This document shows, one piece after another, positions 9,285-18,141 of a stretch of 64,000 nt of DNA. Position 1 is the stretch's first letter. Each line of letters starts with the position of its first letter. Both the position numbers and the translations under genes were made by a program. The stretch spans positions 43,006-107,005 of the forward strand of contig NZ_ML675590.1 of assembly GCF_007826885.1 (NCBI RefSeq), read 5' to 3'. The DNA comes from Candidatus Nitrosocosmicus arcticus (GTDB lineage: Archaea > Thermoproteota > Nitrososphaeria > Nitrososphaerales > Nitrososphaeraceae). Under the pieces are notes generated by a model that saw only the letters and a program-made list of their open reading frames with translations, was not told where the DNA came from and did not search any database.

Positions 9285-9889
9285 CAGAAGAAGGTCATAG
9301 TCATTTTAGTATTCTAGTCATCATCTCCAAATCGACTAACAGTCTATATCTTTTAGCCTAATTACCTAAGCATTTAATGACCAGTCCAGGAATGAAATAT
9401 TTCTATGCTAGTCCAAATATATGCGAAATGGGATATGATGTACTTGATTGTTCGTAGACTGTTTCTTTTATCTTGTCGTTATGATAATAAGTATTCGATA
9501 GTGTAATGTGGAAAATAGTATGATATTACGTATTTTACTGTCCATTCCTTTGGTATTGGAATATTCTATAAATTGAAGATGTAGATTCCATACTGATGTA
9601 CATACTGATGTATCTGATCTAGGTCTACTTCTTAAGTCAGGTTTAATATTACAATGGCATCCAAAGGCACTTTTATTACATTCTGTACACAAATTCTCAG
9701 AAATAACAGCCTACCATCATCAGGTCTTTAATACAATTACAACCAGTTTTATTAACAGGGCAATAGATCATGCCGCACTAGACCATGATTCCATAGTCGG
9801 CACAATTCCTGGTCTAAACAGGAATTGTATGATCAAATTTGGGCGCTGTTAACATAAGGAAATCCTATAGCTAAGGTTGCTCTATTTCC
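9285..9889. other. Gene-poor stretch containing a 10-bp hairpin
   Basis: About 600 bases with no convincing gene. A minus-strand frame of 74 codons (9468-9692) has no start context or family resemblance beyond a few Cys. The one clear structure is the perfect inverted repeat at 9802-9828, listed separately. Confidence 0.45.
9802..9828. repeat. Perfect 10-bp inverted repeat (stem-loop)
   Basis: ACAATTCCTG at 9802-9811 and its exact complement CAGGAATTGT at 9819-9828 flank a 7-nt loop. It sits just upstream of the plus-strand transposase relic. It could be a hairpin left from an element end or a terminator; no T-run follows, so the terminator reading is weak. Confidence 0.6.
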
Positions 9890-10439
9890 TCTACGGTTAG
9901 CAGAAGAAACAGAACTCCTTCAAAAGTTATTGAGTGTGCTTTGTATTGTACTTTCTTGGTTTACCATTTAGAAATACATCCAGAGCCCTCCATATCTACA
10001 AATTATTAAAATAAGTTGTGGTTCAATCTGGAAAATGATCCAGAAATAATTATCCACAAGAAATAAAGTCAAGGAAACGAGATTTCGGAGTATGTTATTA
10101 ATGAAACCTTTGCACTAAACGTGTCCAAGGAAAATAACATGCTTGTAGCAAAAAGATTCATTTCAGGTTTAGTCGAGAATCATGGAAGTATCCTGTTTCA
10201 ACAGATGGAGGCACCTGGGTATCCCCACCAAGCCTGAAGATTCCAAACTAAAAAAAATTATATTTATTCCCCATAGGAGAAAAGCCCGATAGAGAGAACC
10301 ATATAGTACATCAAGGATAGAACTGAATATTTTGACAAGCACTCTCCTTGTCGAAAAGGAAAAAAGTAGTCTCTATCATGTTAAAAACTGGTTCAATCTA
10401 TTTGTAAATATGCATAACAACGAGGTGATTAATGCTTAA
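9890..10439 (+). pseudogene. Decayed IS6/IS240-like transposase, plus-strand copy
   Basis: Across shifting plus-strand frames, the same transposase blocks appear as in the minus-strand relic at 5084-5690. In order: a damaged YFLGL, then R-N-T-S-R-A-L (about 9950-9990), VINETF (about 10095-10115), NMLVAKRFISGLVENHGK, PVSTDGGTW (about 10195-10215, around the second catalytic Asp), a decayed IQYIKDRTEYFD (about 10300-10345), and LFVNMHNNEVINA with a TAA at 10437-10439. Frame changes and stops occur throughout. The 3' ends of both relics encode the same 'HN-x-EVI' ending, which supports common origin. Confidence 0.66.
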
Positions 10440-10495
10440 GTAAATATCACTTTTTCTTACATTAATTTAAAATAAGGATATATTACAATATTTAT

Positions 10496-11185
10496 GTGAA
10501 TATTTTGGCCATTGGCGCGCATCCTGATGACATTGAACTTGGATGTGGCGGATCACTACTGAAGGCCTCCAGAAAAGGCGTCAACGTTTTCATGTATATA
10601 GTAACACGAGGATCAAGTGCTGGCTCAGTAGTTAAACGATCGAACGAAATAATAAATTCTGCCAAATATATAGGTGCCAAAAAATTGTGGATAGATAACT
10701 ATGAGGATACTGCAGTGTATTTGACTAAAGAACTGATCAATTCAATTGAATTTTTTATCAGAAAGACACAGGCCGATGTTATATATACACATCCATTAAA
10801 GGATAATCATCATGATCATAGGGCAGTATCGGAAGCAACAGTTGAGGCAGCAAGATTTACACCTAATATACTTGCCTACGAGAATCCATCCACAAAAAAT
10901 TTTTTACCCGTTTTGTTCAGTGATATCTCTGATGTTATTTTCGAAAAAATTAGATTAATTGAGCTTTATGGTTCTCAAAAATCAAAGCTATTTCTGAGCT
11001 CTAATTCAGTAAAGGGTTTGGCAGAGTATCGGGCATTTCAAACTCGACTTGATCCGAATTTAACACATATGGAAGCATTTGAGGTCTTGAAAATGATGAT
11101 AGATACTGATTATGCTTTGTTACCAACAAGAAGGCTGAGAGAGGATCTCAAACCATCTCAGGATATTATTGAATTTATCTTATGA
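10496..11185 (+). CDS. PIG-L (LmbE-like) family zinc-dependent deacetylase
   Basis: A 229-residue enzyme of the PIG-L family, which removes acetyl groups from N-acetylglucosamine-type sugars. The N-terminal signature GAHPDDIELGCGG (residues 7-19) provides zinc ligands His9 and Asp12, and HPLKDNHHDHRAV (about 100-112) supplies the third His. The GTG start is set by the motif, which must lie within the first ten residues, and a TATA-like GGATATATT lies about 20 nt before it, suggesting a leaderless transcript. It lies in a surface-polysaccharide neighbourhood (GT2 gene, epimerase relic), so deacetylation of a nucleotide or lipid-linked sugar is plausible; the exact substrate is unknown. Confidence 0.88.
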   Translation: MNILAIGAHPDDIELGCGGSLLKASRKGVNVFMYIVTRGSSAGSVVKRSNEIINSAKYIGAKKLWIDNYEDTAVYLTKELINSIEFFIRKTQADVIYTHPLKDNHHDHRAVSEATVEAARFTPNILAYENPSTKNFLPVLFSDISDVIFEKIRLIELYGSQKSKLFLSSNSVKGLAEYRAFQTRLDPNLTHMEAFEVLKMMIDTDYALLPTRRLREDLKPSQDIIEFIL

Positions 11186-11465
11186 ATTAGTTATCACCTT
11201 CTTAATTCTTAAAACTGAAAAAACCTTGCTGAAATAGATAATAACCATGTACTTTGGATTTTTTTTCTAGATACTAGAAATGGTTTATCGTGACTATGAA
11301 AAGTTGGGATAATTGTTTTTTGTATTAGTGCGACAAGAGTTTGGATTTGAAAAACTACTTCTCTTATTCCATCTAAAAAAATAAATAGAAAATAACGTAA
11401 GCCTGCTTTTTCTATTGAACATCACGTGGATGCTAATTGAGTTATTCAGGGGCTATGTGGAAAAA

Positions 11466-11918
11466 TTATCCCTTGAAGTAAGATCTTACATGCGGCCTGT
11501 ATAGATAGAATATGATAATTCCACTGATAATGATTCCTATTATATGAGTTGCAAGCCCGGAAGCAAGTGATGATGTAAGTAATCCTGTACTGACGGCAGA
11601 AATAATCTGAATCACTATTCCGATAATTGTGACTATGATTGTAATTGTCCATGCCCATCCTTTGCCTTTCAGCAATCCATATGAAACTATCAGATATATG
11701 ATTCCGATTACGACCATCAATACTCCTAATATCATTGGTAATATGCCCAGAGCCGCAATGTTTGCAGCTTCGGTTGAACTTTCTTCAGAGGATACTACAG
11801 ATAAGACGCCTGCAAAAGCTATAAATCCTAGTCCACCAATTAAAAGTGCGATACCGCCTATGATAGTTAGTATGGCTATAATCGTTACGCCAATTGGTCT
11901 TTTTGTATTTGAATTCAA
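11466..11918 (-). CDS. Small integral membrane protein (four helices)
   Basis: A 150-residue protein with four hydrophobic spans (about residues 10-38, 55-82, 88-110 and 122-142), a short charged N-terminus and a basic C-terminus (RPHVRSYFKG). Predicted topology puts both ends inside. No catalytic motif is visible and I do not recognise a named family, although small proteins starting '(R)P-x-G-V-T-I-I-A-I-L' are common in archaea. Transcribed away from the zinc-ribbon reading frame at 12019, with an inverted repeat between the two. Confidence 0.7.
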   Translation of the reverse strand: MNSNTKRPIGVTIIAILTIIGGIALLIGGLGFIAFAGVLSVVSSEESSTEAANIAALGILPMILGVLMVVIGIIYLIVSYGLLKGKGWAWTITIIVTIIGIVIQIISAVSTGLLTSSLASGLATHIIGIIISGIIIFYLYRPHVRSYFKG

Positions 11919-11971
11919 ATTAATATCAAGGTTTATTGATACTTCAATATAAATAATGAGTTTGATAATAC

Positions 11972-12020
11972 ATTTAGAGAATTAAAAAAACTTAATATTG
12001 GATTTTACAATTCTCTAAAT
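11972..12020. promoter_or_regulatory. 12-bp inverted repeat between divergent genes
   Basis: ATTTAGAGAATT at 11972-11983 is the exact complement of AATTCTCTAAAT at 12009-12020, with a 25-nt spacer. It lies between the start of the membrane protein gene (minus strand) and the zinc-ribbon frame, a position suited to an operator for one or both. The binding protein is unknown. Confidence 0.45.
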
Positions 12021-12156
12021 TACGAAAAAAACGATTTATGGGAAATGCCCAAACTGTAGGACAAAAGGTCAACTAGATGTAGTTTCGAGTAGTCCTGGAA
12101 AGGAAAAATTCAAATGCAATTCGTGTTACTTCAAATTTGGAATTAATGATTTATAA
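12019..12156 (+). CDS. Tiny zinc-ribbon protein without a standard start codon
   Basis: A 45-codon reading frame encodes a two-CxxC zinc ribbon: KCPNC near the start and KCNSC 22 residues later, then a short tail (FKFGINDL). The spacing is what a real zinc ribbon needs, so I believe it was or is coding. However, an in-frame TAA at 12016-12018 precedes it and no ATG, GTG or TTG lies between that stop and the first CxxC; the first codon is ATT. It may use ATT, may have lost its start, or the true start may be hidden by a small error. Confidence 0.42.
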   Translation: MTKKTIYGKCPNCRTKGQLDVVSSSPGKEKFKCNSCYFKFGINDL

Positions 12157-12478
12157 CTACCTCTTTAAGTTCATATCTTATTATCATATCTCCACTAAAG
12201 AATGAATCATTCTAAAGAAACATCTATTGTCAAATTATCTGAGATTTTATGGAATGTGGATGGTTTGATGATCAGGATTCAGCGAGGAATATAATATTAA
12301 TTGTTAATCTACTAGTAAATTAAACAGATGATAGAACTGACACTCATTTTCAAAATGACTCGATTTTAACTCCAACCAATGAATTCGAGGATTTAAAAAA
12401 ATAAAAGCTAAAATTTTAATATAAAAAAATTAAATCCAAATCAGTAAAACTTAAAATGTAATCCTCATAATAAAAATC

Positions 12479-12754
12479 ATGAGTGCTACCTTTCTAGTTT
12501 TCTATAGATTTAAAACTATGACTCCTGAAGAAGCAAAAAAAGCTAATGAACAATGGAGAGAGATGAAAAAGAGTTTGCCACAAGGAATTGAATTGATGGG
12601 TGAATACAGCCATGCATGGGGGACTGAATATAATGGCTTTTTGCTCTTCGAATCAGAAAGTAGCGACGGTTTTATGGATTGGTGGTCCAGTTTTAAGGAT
12701 AGTATTAGATGGTATGTAGATCATACGCATACTATAACTGCACGGAGAAAATAA
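12479..12754 (+). CDS. Small DUF3303-like protein
   Basis: A 91-residue cytosolic protein with alternating strands and a helix, like small ferredoxin-fold proteins such as DUF3303: a starting strand TFLVFYRFK, a charged helix (about residues 14-31), a strand around 'GIELMGEYSH', and a tryptophan-rich helix (FMDWWSSFKDSIRW). No catalytic residues stand out. ATG start. The family name is tentative and rests on overall pattern. Confidence 0.6.
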   Translation: MSATFLVFYRFKTMTPEEAKKANEQWREMKKSLPQGIELMGEYSHAWGTEYNGFLLFESESSDGFMDWWSSFKDSIRWYVDHTHTITARRK

Positions 12755-12807
12755 ATTATTTTGTTAAAAGGACAACAGTTTTATTTAATATCTAAGGTGA
12801 ATATCCT

Positions 12808-13047
12808 ATGAAGCATAACGCCTTTGTTTTGATCAATTGTACTCTTGGAAGTGAGGCAAAGGTAATGGAACAAATTAAAGATCTTGAATATGTGGATAAG
12901 GCTTATCGTGTTTATGGTGTTTACGATATTATAGTTAAGGTTAACGCCATTGACAAGGAGGATTTACAAAGAAAAGTCCTCCTGATAAGACGACTTGATG
13001 ATATTAAGTCTACATTGACTCTTCTCGAAATCAATAGCTTAAATTAA
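12808..13047 (+). CDS. Stand-alone Lrp/AsnC-type ligand-binding (RAM) domain
   Basis: A 79-residue protein that is only the C-terminal effector domain of Lrp/AsnC regulators and has no DNA-binding helix-turn-helix. It shows the usual beta-alpha-beta-beta-alpha-beta order: AFVLINCTLG, helix KVMEQIKDLE, YRVYGVYDIIVKV, helix, and a last strand. Such proteins form oligomers that bind amino acids and often pair with full-length Lrp regulators. ATG start, single gene with its own spacing from the gene upstream. Confidence 0.85.
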   Translation: MKHNAFVLINCTLGSEAKVMEQIKDLEYVDKAYRVYGVYDIIVKVNAIDKEDLQRKVLLIRRLDDIKSTLTLLEINSLN

Positions 13048-13473
13048 TTATACTCTTCTTAAAGATACTATCCTTTAATTTATTTTTATCCAATATGACT
13101 AATATGTAAAATTCTTAATCGATAATCTTTAGTACACAATTCGAAATTTTTAAAAAGAAACGTAGCGGTTTCTTCTATGATTCAATCCGATAGATCCTTA
13201 TTCTTTTCTCAAGTTTTAATCCAAAGATAGAAGATTACCCACGACTAAATTTGGGGAAGGTTCTTAAAATAATATGGATACTACATGATTGATAATGTTA
13301 TAGAAAGATTGTGCTAGGAATGCTTCAATTATCTACTTTGATTGGATCAAAATTTCCTAAATCTAAATCTAGAATGATGTTGACAGGCATCTTGTTTCTT
13401 CATTCGAAATGTCGTTAATTTAGTCATGAATGTTGATCAAATTAGTACTCATTTGAGGTAAAGTTTATACGGA
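13048..13473. other. Intergenic stretch with a weak hairpin
   Basis: About 425 bases without a gene. It contains a 7-bp stem, AAGAAAC at 13155-13161 and GTTTCTT at 13168-13174, which could end transcription of the Lrp-like gene or be chance. Nothing else seen. Confidence 0.4.
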
Positions 13474-14172
13474 TTATTTTATCATCGACTCTATTTTTTC
13501 ATAGGAATGCTGGGTTAGCATGTTTTGACTCTTGAGAAAATCCATGAAATGCTTACTCTGTTCAAATTCGTCAATCAAGTTCAAAAATATTGCTCGAAAA
13601 AAATCCCGCGATTCGTGGTTCAATCCACATTGGGTACAGCAGTAATTTCCCTCATTGCTGGGAGCCCATTTCTCTTTAATCTCTTCGTTGTTGTATGCTC
13701 TAGATAATACTTTTCTTGCATAATCTAATAAAGTAATAAATAATTCATTCTTCTCCTCCTTTAAAGTCAGCTTACTTAAAGTTTCTGCAAATCCATCAGA
13801 ATATACTGTATGTCCGGGAGGTAGAGGAACTGGTTTATTGCCTTCATAGATGTCATGAACCCCAAATAACTCCTCAATTACTAGCCTTGCCCTTTTACGA
13901 AAAATGAATGGATCTTGTCTTTTGGATGGTCTACCTCTTTGATTTTTCTTTTCTTCCTCAACGTGATTTATGTAATATTCTCTATAAAGTTCGGCCTTCT
14001 GAGCGTACACAGTCTTTATTGGTAGTTTAGTAACTTCACTTAATTCCTCGACTGATAGGCCTATAGGATATGCTTCCCTTAGAGCATTTAGGATTTTCCG
14101 ATTGCTATCCTTATTAATTACTTGTAAATGAAGGTCATCTCTGCAATAATATCCTTCAAAATAATTTTTCAT
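13474..14172 (-). CDS. Winged-helix transcriptional regulator with a Cys-rich C-terminal region
   Basis: A 232-residue protein. Residues about 22-70 form a winged helix-turn-helix: helix NRKILNALREA, then LSVEELSEVTKLPIKTVYAQ as the turn and recognition helix. A basic linker (RGRPSKR, AT-hook-like) follows at about 98-104. The C-terminal half holds a helical region and a CCTQC cluster (about 177-181) with a nearby His, which may bind zinc. Targets unknown. It faces away from the secreted-protein genes at 14270 onward. Similar regulators are widespread in this archaeal group, but I cannot name a subfamily. Confidence 0.7.
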   Translation of the reverse strand: MKNYFEGYYCRDDLHLQVINKDSNRKILNALREAYPIGLSVEELSEVTKLPIKTVYAQKAELYREYYINHVEEEKKNQRGRPSKRQDPFIFRKRARLVIEELFGVHDIYEGNKPVPLPPGHTVYSDGFAETLSKLTLKEEKNELFITLLDYARKVLSRAYNNEEIKEKWAPSNEGNYCCTQCGLNHESRDFFRAIFLNLIDEFEQSKHFMDFLKSQNMLTQHSYEKIESMIK

Positions 14173-14269
14173 AATCTCTTAAATAATTTCTATTATTCTT
14201 ATACTTTTAGAATTTCGGACTCTGAGAGTATTATTCAGTCAAGACAAAATTTATCTATTTATGATATGA

Positions 14270-14575
14270 ATGGATAATATGACAATAAAAAACTACATCA
14301 GCTTCATTAGATTGAATACCTTTGTACTCTTCTCGATCAGCATTTTCTTAGTCCTGTCTCTATTTCCAATAACCTTGTCAAACATTAATGCTAATCTGGA
14401 TTCTAACTCCACACTAGCCAATTCTAACTCCACACTAGCCAATTCTAACTCCACACTAGCCAATTCTAACTCCACACTAGCCAATTCTACCTCCACCGAG
14501 AATAACCAAAATGGCACTATTACTTCATTTCCGGGGTCGGTTGATAGCGATAGACGTCATATGCCTGTCTTGTGA
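14270..14575 (+). CDS. Short exported protein with a tandem seven-residue repeat
   Basis: A 101-residue protein with an export segment (about residues 15-40), then repeats of N-S-N-S-T-L-A encoded by four near-identical 21-nt units. Every repeat carries an N-x-S/T sequon, so the protein could be densely N-glycosylated outside the cell. ATG at 14270, or ATG 14279 three codons on. It lies 57 nt before the large subtilase gene and may share its transcript. No domain recognised. Confidence 0.55.
   Translation: MDNMTIKNYISFIRLNTFVLFSISIFLVLSLFPITLSNINANLDSNSTLANSNSTLANSNSTLANSNSTLANSTSTENNQNGTITSFPGSVDSDRRHMPVL
14399..14482 (+). repeat. Four tandem 21-bp units in an exported-protein gene
   Basis: The unit AATTCTAACTCCACACTAGC plus C occurs at 14399, 14420, 14441 and 14462; only the first base of the first copy differs. 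A degenerate fifth copy follows. The 21-nt period keeps the reading frame. Confidence 0.95.
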
Positions 14576-14632
14576 TTAGATCGAGAATGAGTAGTTTTCA
14601 GTTGCGAGAAATGTATAATCGTGAAAACATAA

Positions 14633-17449
14633 ATGTTCAATAGAATATTCCTTGTTGCTTTATTTTTTATCCTTTTCTTCTCTCTAATCAATACCTTTCA
14701 TTTTTATCCTTTTCTTCCATTCAAAGCAATAGGGGACCTCGAAGTTTCACTAGCATTTGGTGCAACGAGAAATTCTGAAACAGAGGTTGACGAAGGCGAC
14801 AACTCCAATTCGTCCACCGGCTCCAGTCCTGAAATTATACGTGAAACAGAGGTTGACGAAGGCGACAACTCCAATTCGTCCACCGGTTCCAGTCCTGAAA
14901 TTATTTCTCCTATTGCTGATGCTGGTACAGATATAACTGTACAAAACAATGTGTTGATCCAATTGGATGGTAGCAAAAGCTACGATCCTAATAATTATGG
15001 TGATGATTCTGTTCGTCCGTCTCTAAACTTCGATTGGACACAGACTGGTGGTCCCGATGTGATCCTGAATAACCCGACATCTGCAAATCCAACATTTACA
15101 TCTCCTCAAGTAGAAGAAGAGACTAGGCTTACCTTCCAATTAGTGGTAAGTAGTGACACCGCAACCAGCGAGCCTGATTCTGTAGCTGTGACTGTTACTC
15201 CACCTACTGTCATTCTAAAACCTATTGCTGATGCTGGTACAGATATAACTGTACAAAACAATGTGTTGATCCAATTGGATGGTAGCAAAAGCTACGATCC
15301 TAATAATTATGGTGATGATTCTGTTCGTCCGTCTCTAAACTTCGATTGGACACAGACTGGTGGTCCCGATGTGATCCTGAATAACCCGACATCTGCAAAT
15401 CCAACATTTACATCTCCTCAAGTAGAAGAAGAGACTAGGCTTACCTTCCAATTAGTGGTAAGTAGTGACACCGCAACCAGCGAGCCTGATTCTGTAGCTG
15501 TGACTGTTACTCCACCTACTGTCATTCTAAAACCTATTGCTGATGCTGGTACAGATATAACTGTACAAAACAATGTGTTGATCCAATTGGATGGTAGCAA
15601 AAGCTACGATCCTAATAATTATGGTGATGATTCTGTTCGTCCGTCTCTAAACTTCGATTGGACACAGACTGGTGGTCCCGATGTGATCCTGAATAACCCG
15701 ACATCTGCAAATCCAACATTTACATCTCCTCAAGTAGAAGAAGAGACTAGGCTTACCTTCCAATTAGTGGTAAGTAGTGACACCGCAACCAGCGAGCCTG
15801 ATTCTGTAGCTGTGACTGTTACTCCTGATACCCCACCTGAGACTCCTGATACCCCACCTGAGACTCCTGATACACAGGAATTTCAAACAATAGTGAAGAA
15901 CTGTGGAACAGATCCAACAGAAATTTTTACAGGAGGATCATTAACAATTGTTACCGATCAAGATTTTTCCCAAGTATTCAAAATAACTCCTAATCCATAT
16001 ACGTCTAAAAATTCGCTATATTTTGTAAATAATGATTTTTTCGATTGTGATTCTAATAAATCGGTGATATCACTAAATGGACTAAATTATTCTTGGTATA
16101 CTGTAGAAATCCTTGATCAATATAATGCTAATAATACCAAGACATTTGATATCTCCATAAATGAAAACTTTTCCTTTCCTCAGATATACGTGTTTGACAG
16201 GGCCTTTGTTCCAAATCTAATATATGAGCCTATACGTTCACAATTTATTATTTGGTTAAATGAAAGTGTTACTACAAATGCAGCTCTAACATCACAAGAT
16301 TATGTCCAAAATGGTGAAATAAAATTTGTATTTAAAAATCCACCCGGGTTTGTTATCAACATGAATAATAGTGGACAGCTTAATGAGAGGGATTTTATGA
16401 ACAAACTGAGTAAAGATCCAAGGATTTTTGCAATTAATCAAGACTTAAACGGGAAGATCGCCTCCTTTAAATACAATAATCAAACTGTCCCTGATAGTCT
16501 TGAAAGAATTAATGCAAATGTACTAAATATCACAAGTGAAATTTTGCGAGGTGCCTCTCCCAATCAATCCAGTTCTCTGGATTTTTCAAACGTTGATATC
16601 GCAATTTTGGATACAGGAATAAGTCTTGACCATCCCGATCTGAATGTCTACAAGAATGTTTCTTTTATAGAAGGCACCCTAACCGGTGATGATGACTTAG
16701 GTCATGGATCACATATTGCTGGAATAGCAGCTGCAAAAGATAATTCAATAGGTATACTAGGTGTTGCACCCGGGGCTAAACTTTGGGCTATCAAGATATG
16801 TGATGTTAACGGTAACTGTCCTCTATCTTCTCAAATAAAGGGTATACAATACGTTAATGAACATGCTGACGAGATAGACATAGTTAATCTAAGTATTGAG
16901 AATCCGCCTTCAAACAAATTGGATAAGGCTATTAATGAATCCCTTTCAAAGGGCCTGATATATGTGGTCGCCGCGGGAAACAGTAACATTAACACATCAT
17001 TAACTTCTCCAGCACGAATTCCTGGAGTAATAGCAGTTTCTGCAATATCTGATAGTGATGGAGAATGTGGAGGTAGGGGCAATGATACTATCGGAGGTCC
17101 TGATGACTATGCTGCTACTTTCAGTAACTATGGGAATAGTATTGATTTTGCAGCACCAGGTGTGAATGTGTTTTCTACTTATAAAGGCGATGGATATGCA
17201 TTTGATAGTGGTACAAGTATGGCGTCCCCTGTCGTTGCAGGACAAGCCGCTTTGTATAAAAGTTTTAAACCTAACGCTACTTCTGCGGAAGTAATTTCTA
17301 CTTTGCTTAATTCTAGTATTCCATTTACAACTCCTTGTGCAGGAGTTAATCATGGTCATTTTCAAGATGCTCAAAACTATCACAAGGAACCACTGATCTA
17401 TAGGTTAAGTATTCCTGAAGTAGGTGTTATCACTAACCCCTATCAGTAA
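14633..17449 (+). CDS. Secreted subtilisin-like protease (S8) with three PKD-like repeats
   Basis: A 938-residue exported protease. Order: signal segment (residues 3-20), two copies of a 22-residue acidic Ser/Asn-rich repeat (about 48-92), three almost identical 104-residue PKD/REJ-like Ig domains (about 93-397, each with 'DAGTD' and 'LDGSKSYDPN'), a T-P-P-E-T-P-D linker, a beta region, an I9-like pro-region (about 535-610), and the S8 domain. The catalytic triad is Asp660 (DTG), His691 (GHGSH) and Ser862 (GTSMASP), with oxyanion Asn783. All motifs are intact. It likely matures by self-cleavage outside the cell, and the PKD modules probably bind surface polymer or protein. ATG start. Confidence 0.92.
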   Translation: MFNRIFLVALFFILFFSLINTFHFYPFLPFKAIGDLEVSLAFGATRNSETEVDEGDNSNSSTGSSPEIIRETEVDEGDNSNSSTGSSPEIISPIADAGTDITVQNNVLIQLDGSKSYDPNNYGDDSVRPSLNFDWTQTGGPDVILNNPTSANPTFTSPQVEEETRLTFQLVVSSDTATSEPDSVAVTVTPPTVILKPIADAGTDITVQNNVLIQLDGSKSYDPNNYGDDSVRPSLNFDWTQTGGPDVILNNPTSANPTFTSPQVEEETRLTFQLVVSSDTATSEPDSVAVTVTPPTVILKPIADAGTDITVQNNVLIQLDGSKSYDPNNYGDDSVRPSLNFDWTQTGGPDVILNNPTSANPTFTSPQVEEETRLTFQLVVSSDTATSEPDSVAVTVTPDTPPETPDTPPETPDTQEFQTIVKNCGTDPTEIFTGGSLTIVTDQDFSQVFKITPNPYTSKNSLYFVNNDFFDCDSNKSVISLNGLNYSWYTVEILDQYNANNTKTFDISINENFSFPQIYVFDRAFVPNLIYEPIRSQFIIWLNESVTTNAALTSQDYVQNGEIKFVFKNPPGFVINMNNSGQLNERDFMNKLSKDPRIFAINQDLNGKIASFKYNNQTVPDSLERINANVLNITSEILRGASPNQSSSLDFSNVDIAILDTGISLDHPDLNVYKNVSFIEGTLTGDDDLGHGSHIAGIAAAKDNSIGILGVAPGAKLWAIKICDVNGNCPLSSQIKGIQYVNEHADEIDIVNLSIENPPSNKLDKAINESLSKGLIYVVAAGNSNINTSLTSPARIPGVIAVSAISDSDGECGGRGNDTIGGPDDYAATFSNYGNSIDFAAPGVNVFSTYKGDGYAFDSGTSMASPVVAGQAALYKSFKPNATSAEVISTLLNSSIPFTTPCAGVNHGHFQDAQNYHKEPLIYRLSIPEVGVITNPYQ
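14777..14908 (+). repeat. Two tandem 66-bp units (acidic linker)
   Basis: Copies begin at 14777 and 14843, 66 nt (22 codons) apart, and differ at only a few positions. They encode ETEVDEGDNSNSSTGSSPE, a charged flexible spacer between the signal peptide and the PKD-like domains. Confidence 0.9.
14909..15823 (+). repeat. Three tandem 312-bp repeats encoding PKD-like domains
   Basis: Copies start at 14909, 15221 and 15533, exactly 312 nt (104 codons) apart. As far as I can read they are identical at DNA level, the last being cut at about 15823 before a new linker. Such identity, including third codon positions, implies recent amplification or ongoing homogenisation. Confidence 0.95.
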
Positions 17450-17637
17450 TAATCGATGCTTTAGTTCCCTTTTTCAGTTGTTTTTTTCAATATTTGATTA
17501 AAGGTATACTCCTGCTGTATAAGATCATTATTCTTTTATGTCCGACTGAATTTTGGGCTGATCAATCGCCAAAATCTCAATTTCATACCAGATAAAGATG
17601 TAATAAAATAAATATAATGTCTGTCCAAAAATAAGGT

Positions 17638-17898
17638 ATGGAATGTGCAGTATATGATACATATGTTACAAAAAAAGATGGAAGAATAATGCATTTTGAT
17701 GTAATTGTAGACGCAAATACTCCTCAAGAAAAAGCAATCGAATACGGAAAGGAGTATCTTGACAGTGTTGATCAAGGAGGTCAGAAAATGACTCAAGAAG
17801 AATGTCAGTTCTGTCATATTCAAGAGGCTCCCCCAGTTGTAGCAAAAGACATTAAAGAATCTGGTTACTACATTCAAAAAATGGAAGGTTGTCCTTAG
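17638..17898 (+). CDS. DUF2024 family protein
   Basis: An 86-residue protein matching the small DUF2024 family over its whole length: start VYDTYVTKKDGRIMHFDVIV, the pattern 'KAIEYGKEYL', and the ending CQFCHIQEAP with a CxxCH. Function unknown in any organism I know of. The CxxCH is part of the family signature, so it may bind metal but should not be read as a haem site. ATG start immediately after AAGGT, with a TATA-like stretch about 20-30 nt before. Confidence 0.85.
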   Translation: MECAVYDTYVTKKDGRIMHFDVIVDANTPQEKAIEYGKEYLDSVDQGGQKMTQEECQFCHIQEAPPVVAKDIKESGYYIQKMEGCP

Positions 17899-18141
17899 GA
17901 CCACAAATTCTAATATTTGAATCGTCCTCAAACGACTCATTTATGAACTCCATGTCAGATGATGAATTTTACAAAAATCATTAATTGTTAAAAAAATCAC
18001 TCGGAATTCCTTTGGTACTGACATGTTGCTTTAGTATAAGATAGACTAAAAAACTCGATTACACATCCAAAATAGCTATACTTTGACCATGTCCTCATTG
18101 CTTTTATTATTCATACATCATGTACTGTTGGATTAATCAAC

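Noticed and set aside
9468..9692. Minus-strand 74-codon frame with a few Cys residues
   Set aside because: No start signal, no consistent Cys spacing and no neighbour relation; most likely chance.
14704..15600. Several minus-strand frames of 60-90 codons under the subtilase gene
   Set aside because: Repeated mirror images of the PKD-like repeats; identical because the repeats are identical.
17638..17898. Cytochrome c-like CxxCH in the DUF2024 protein
   Set aside because: The protein has no export signal, and the motif is part of the DUF2024 family signature.
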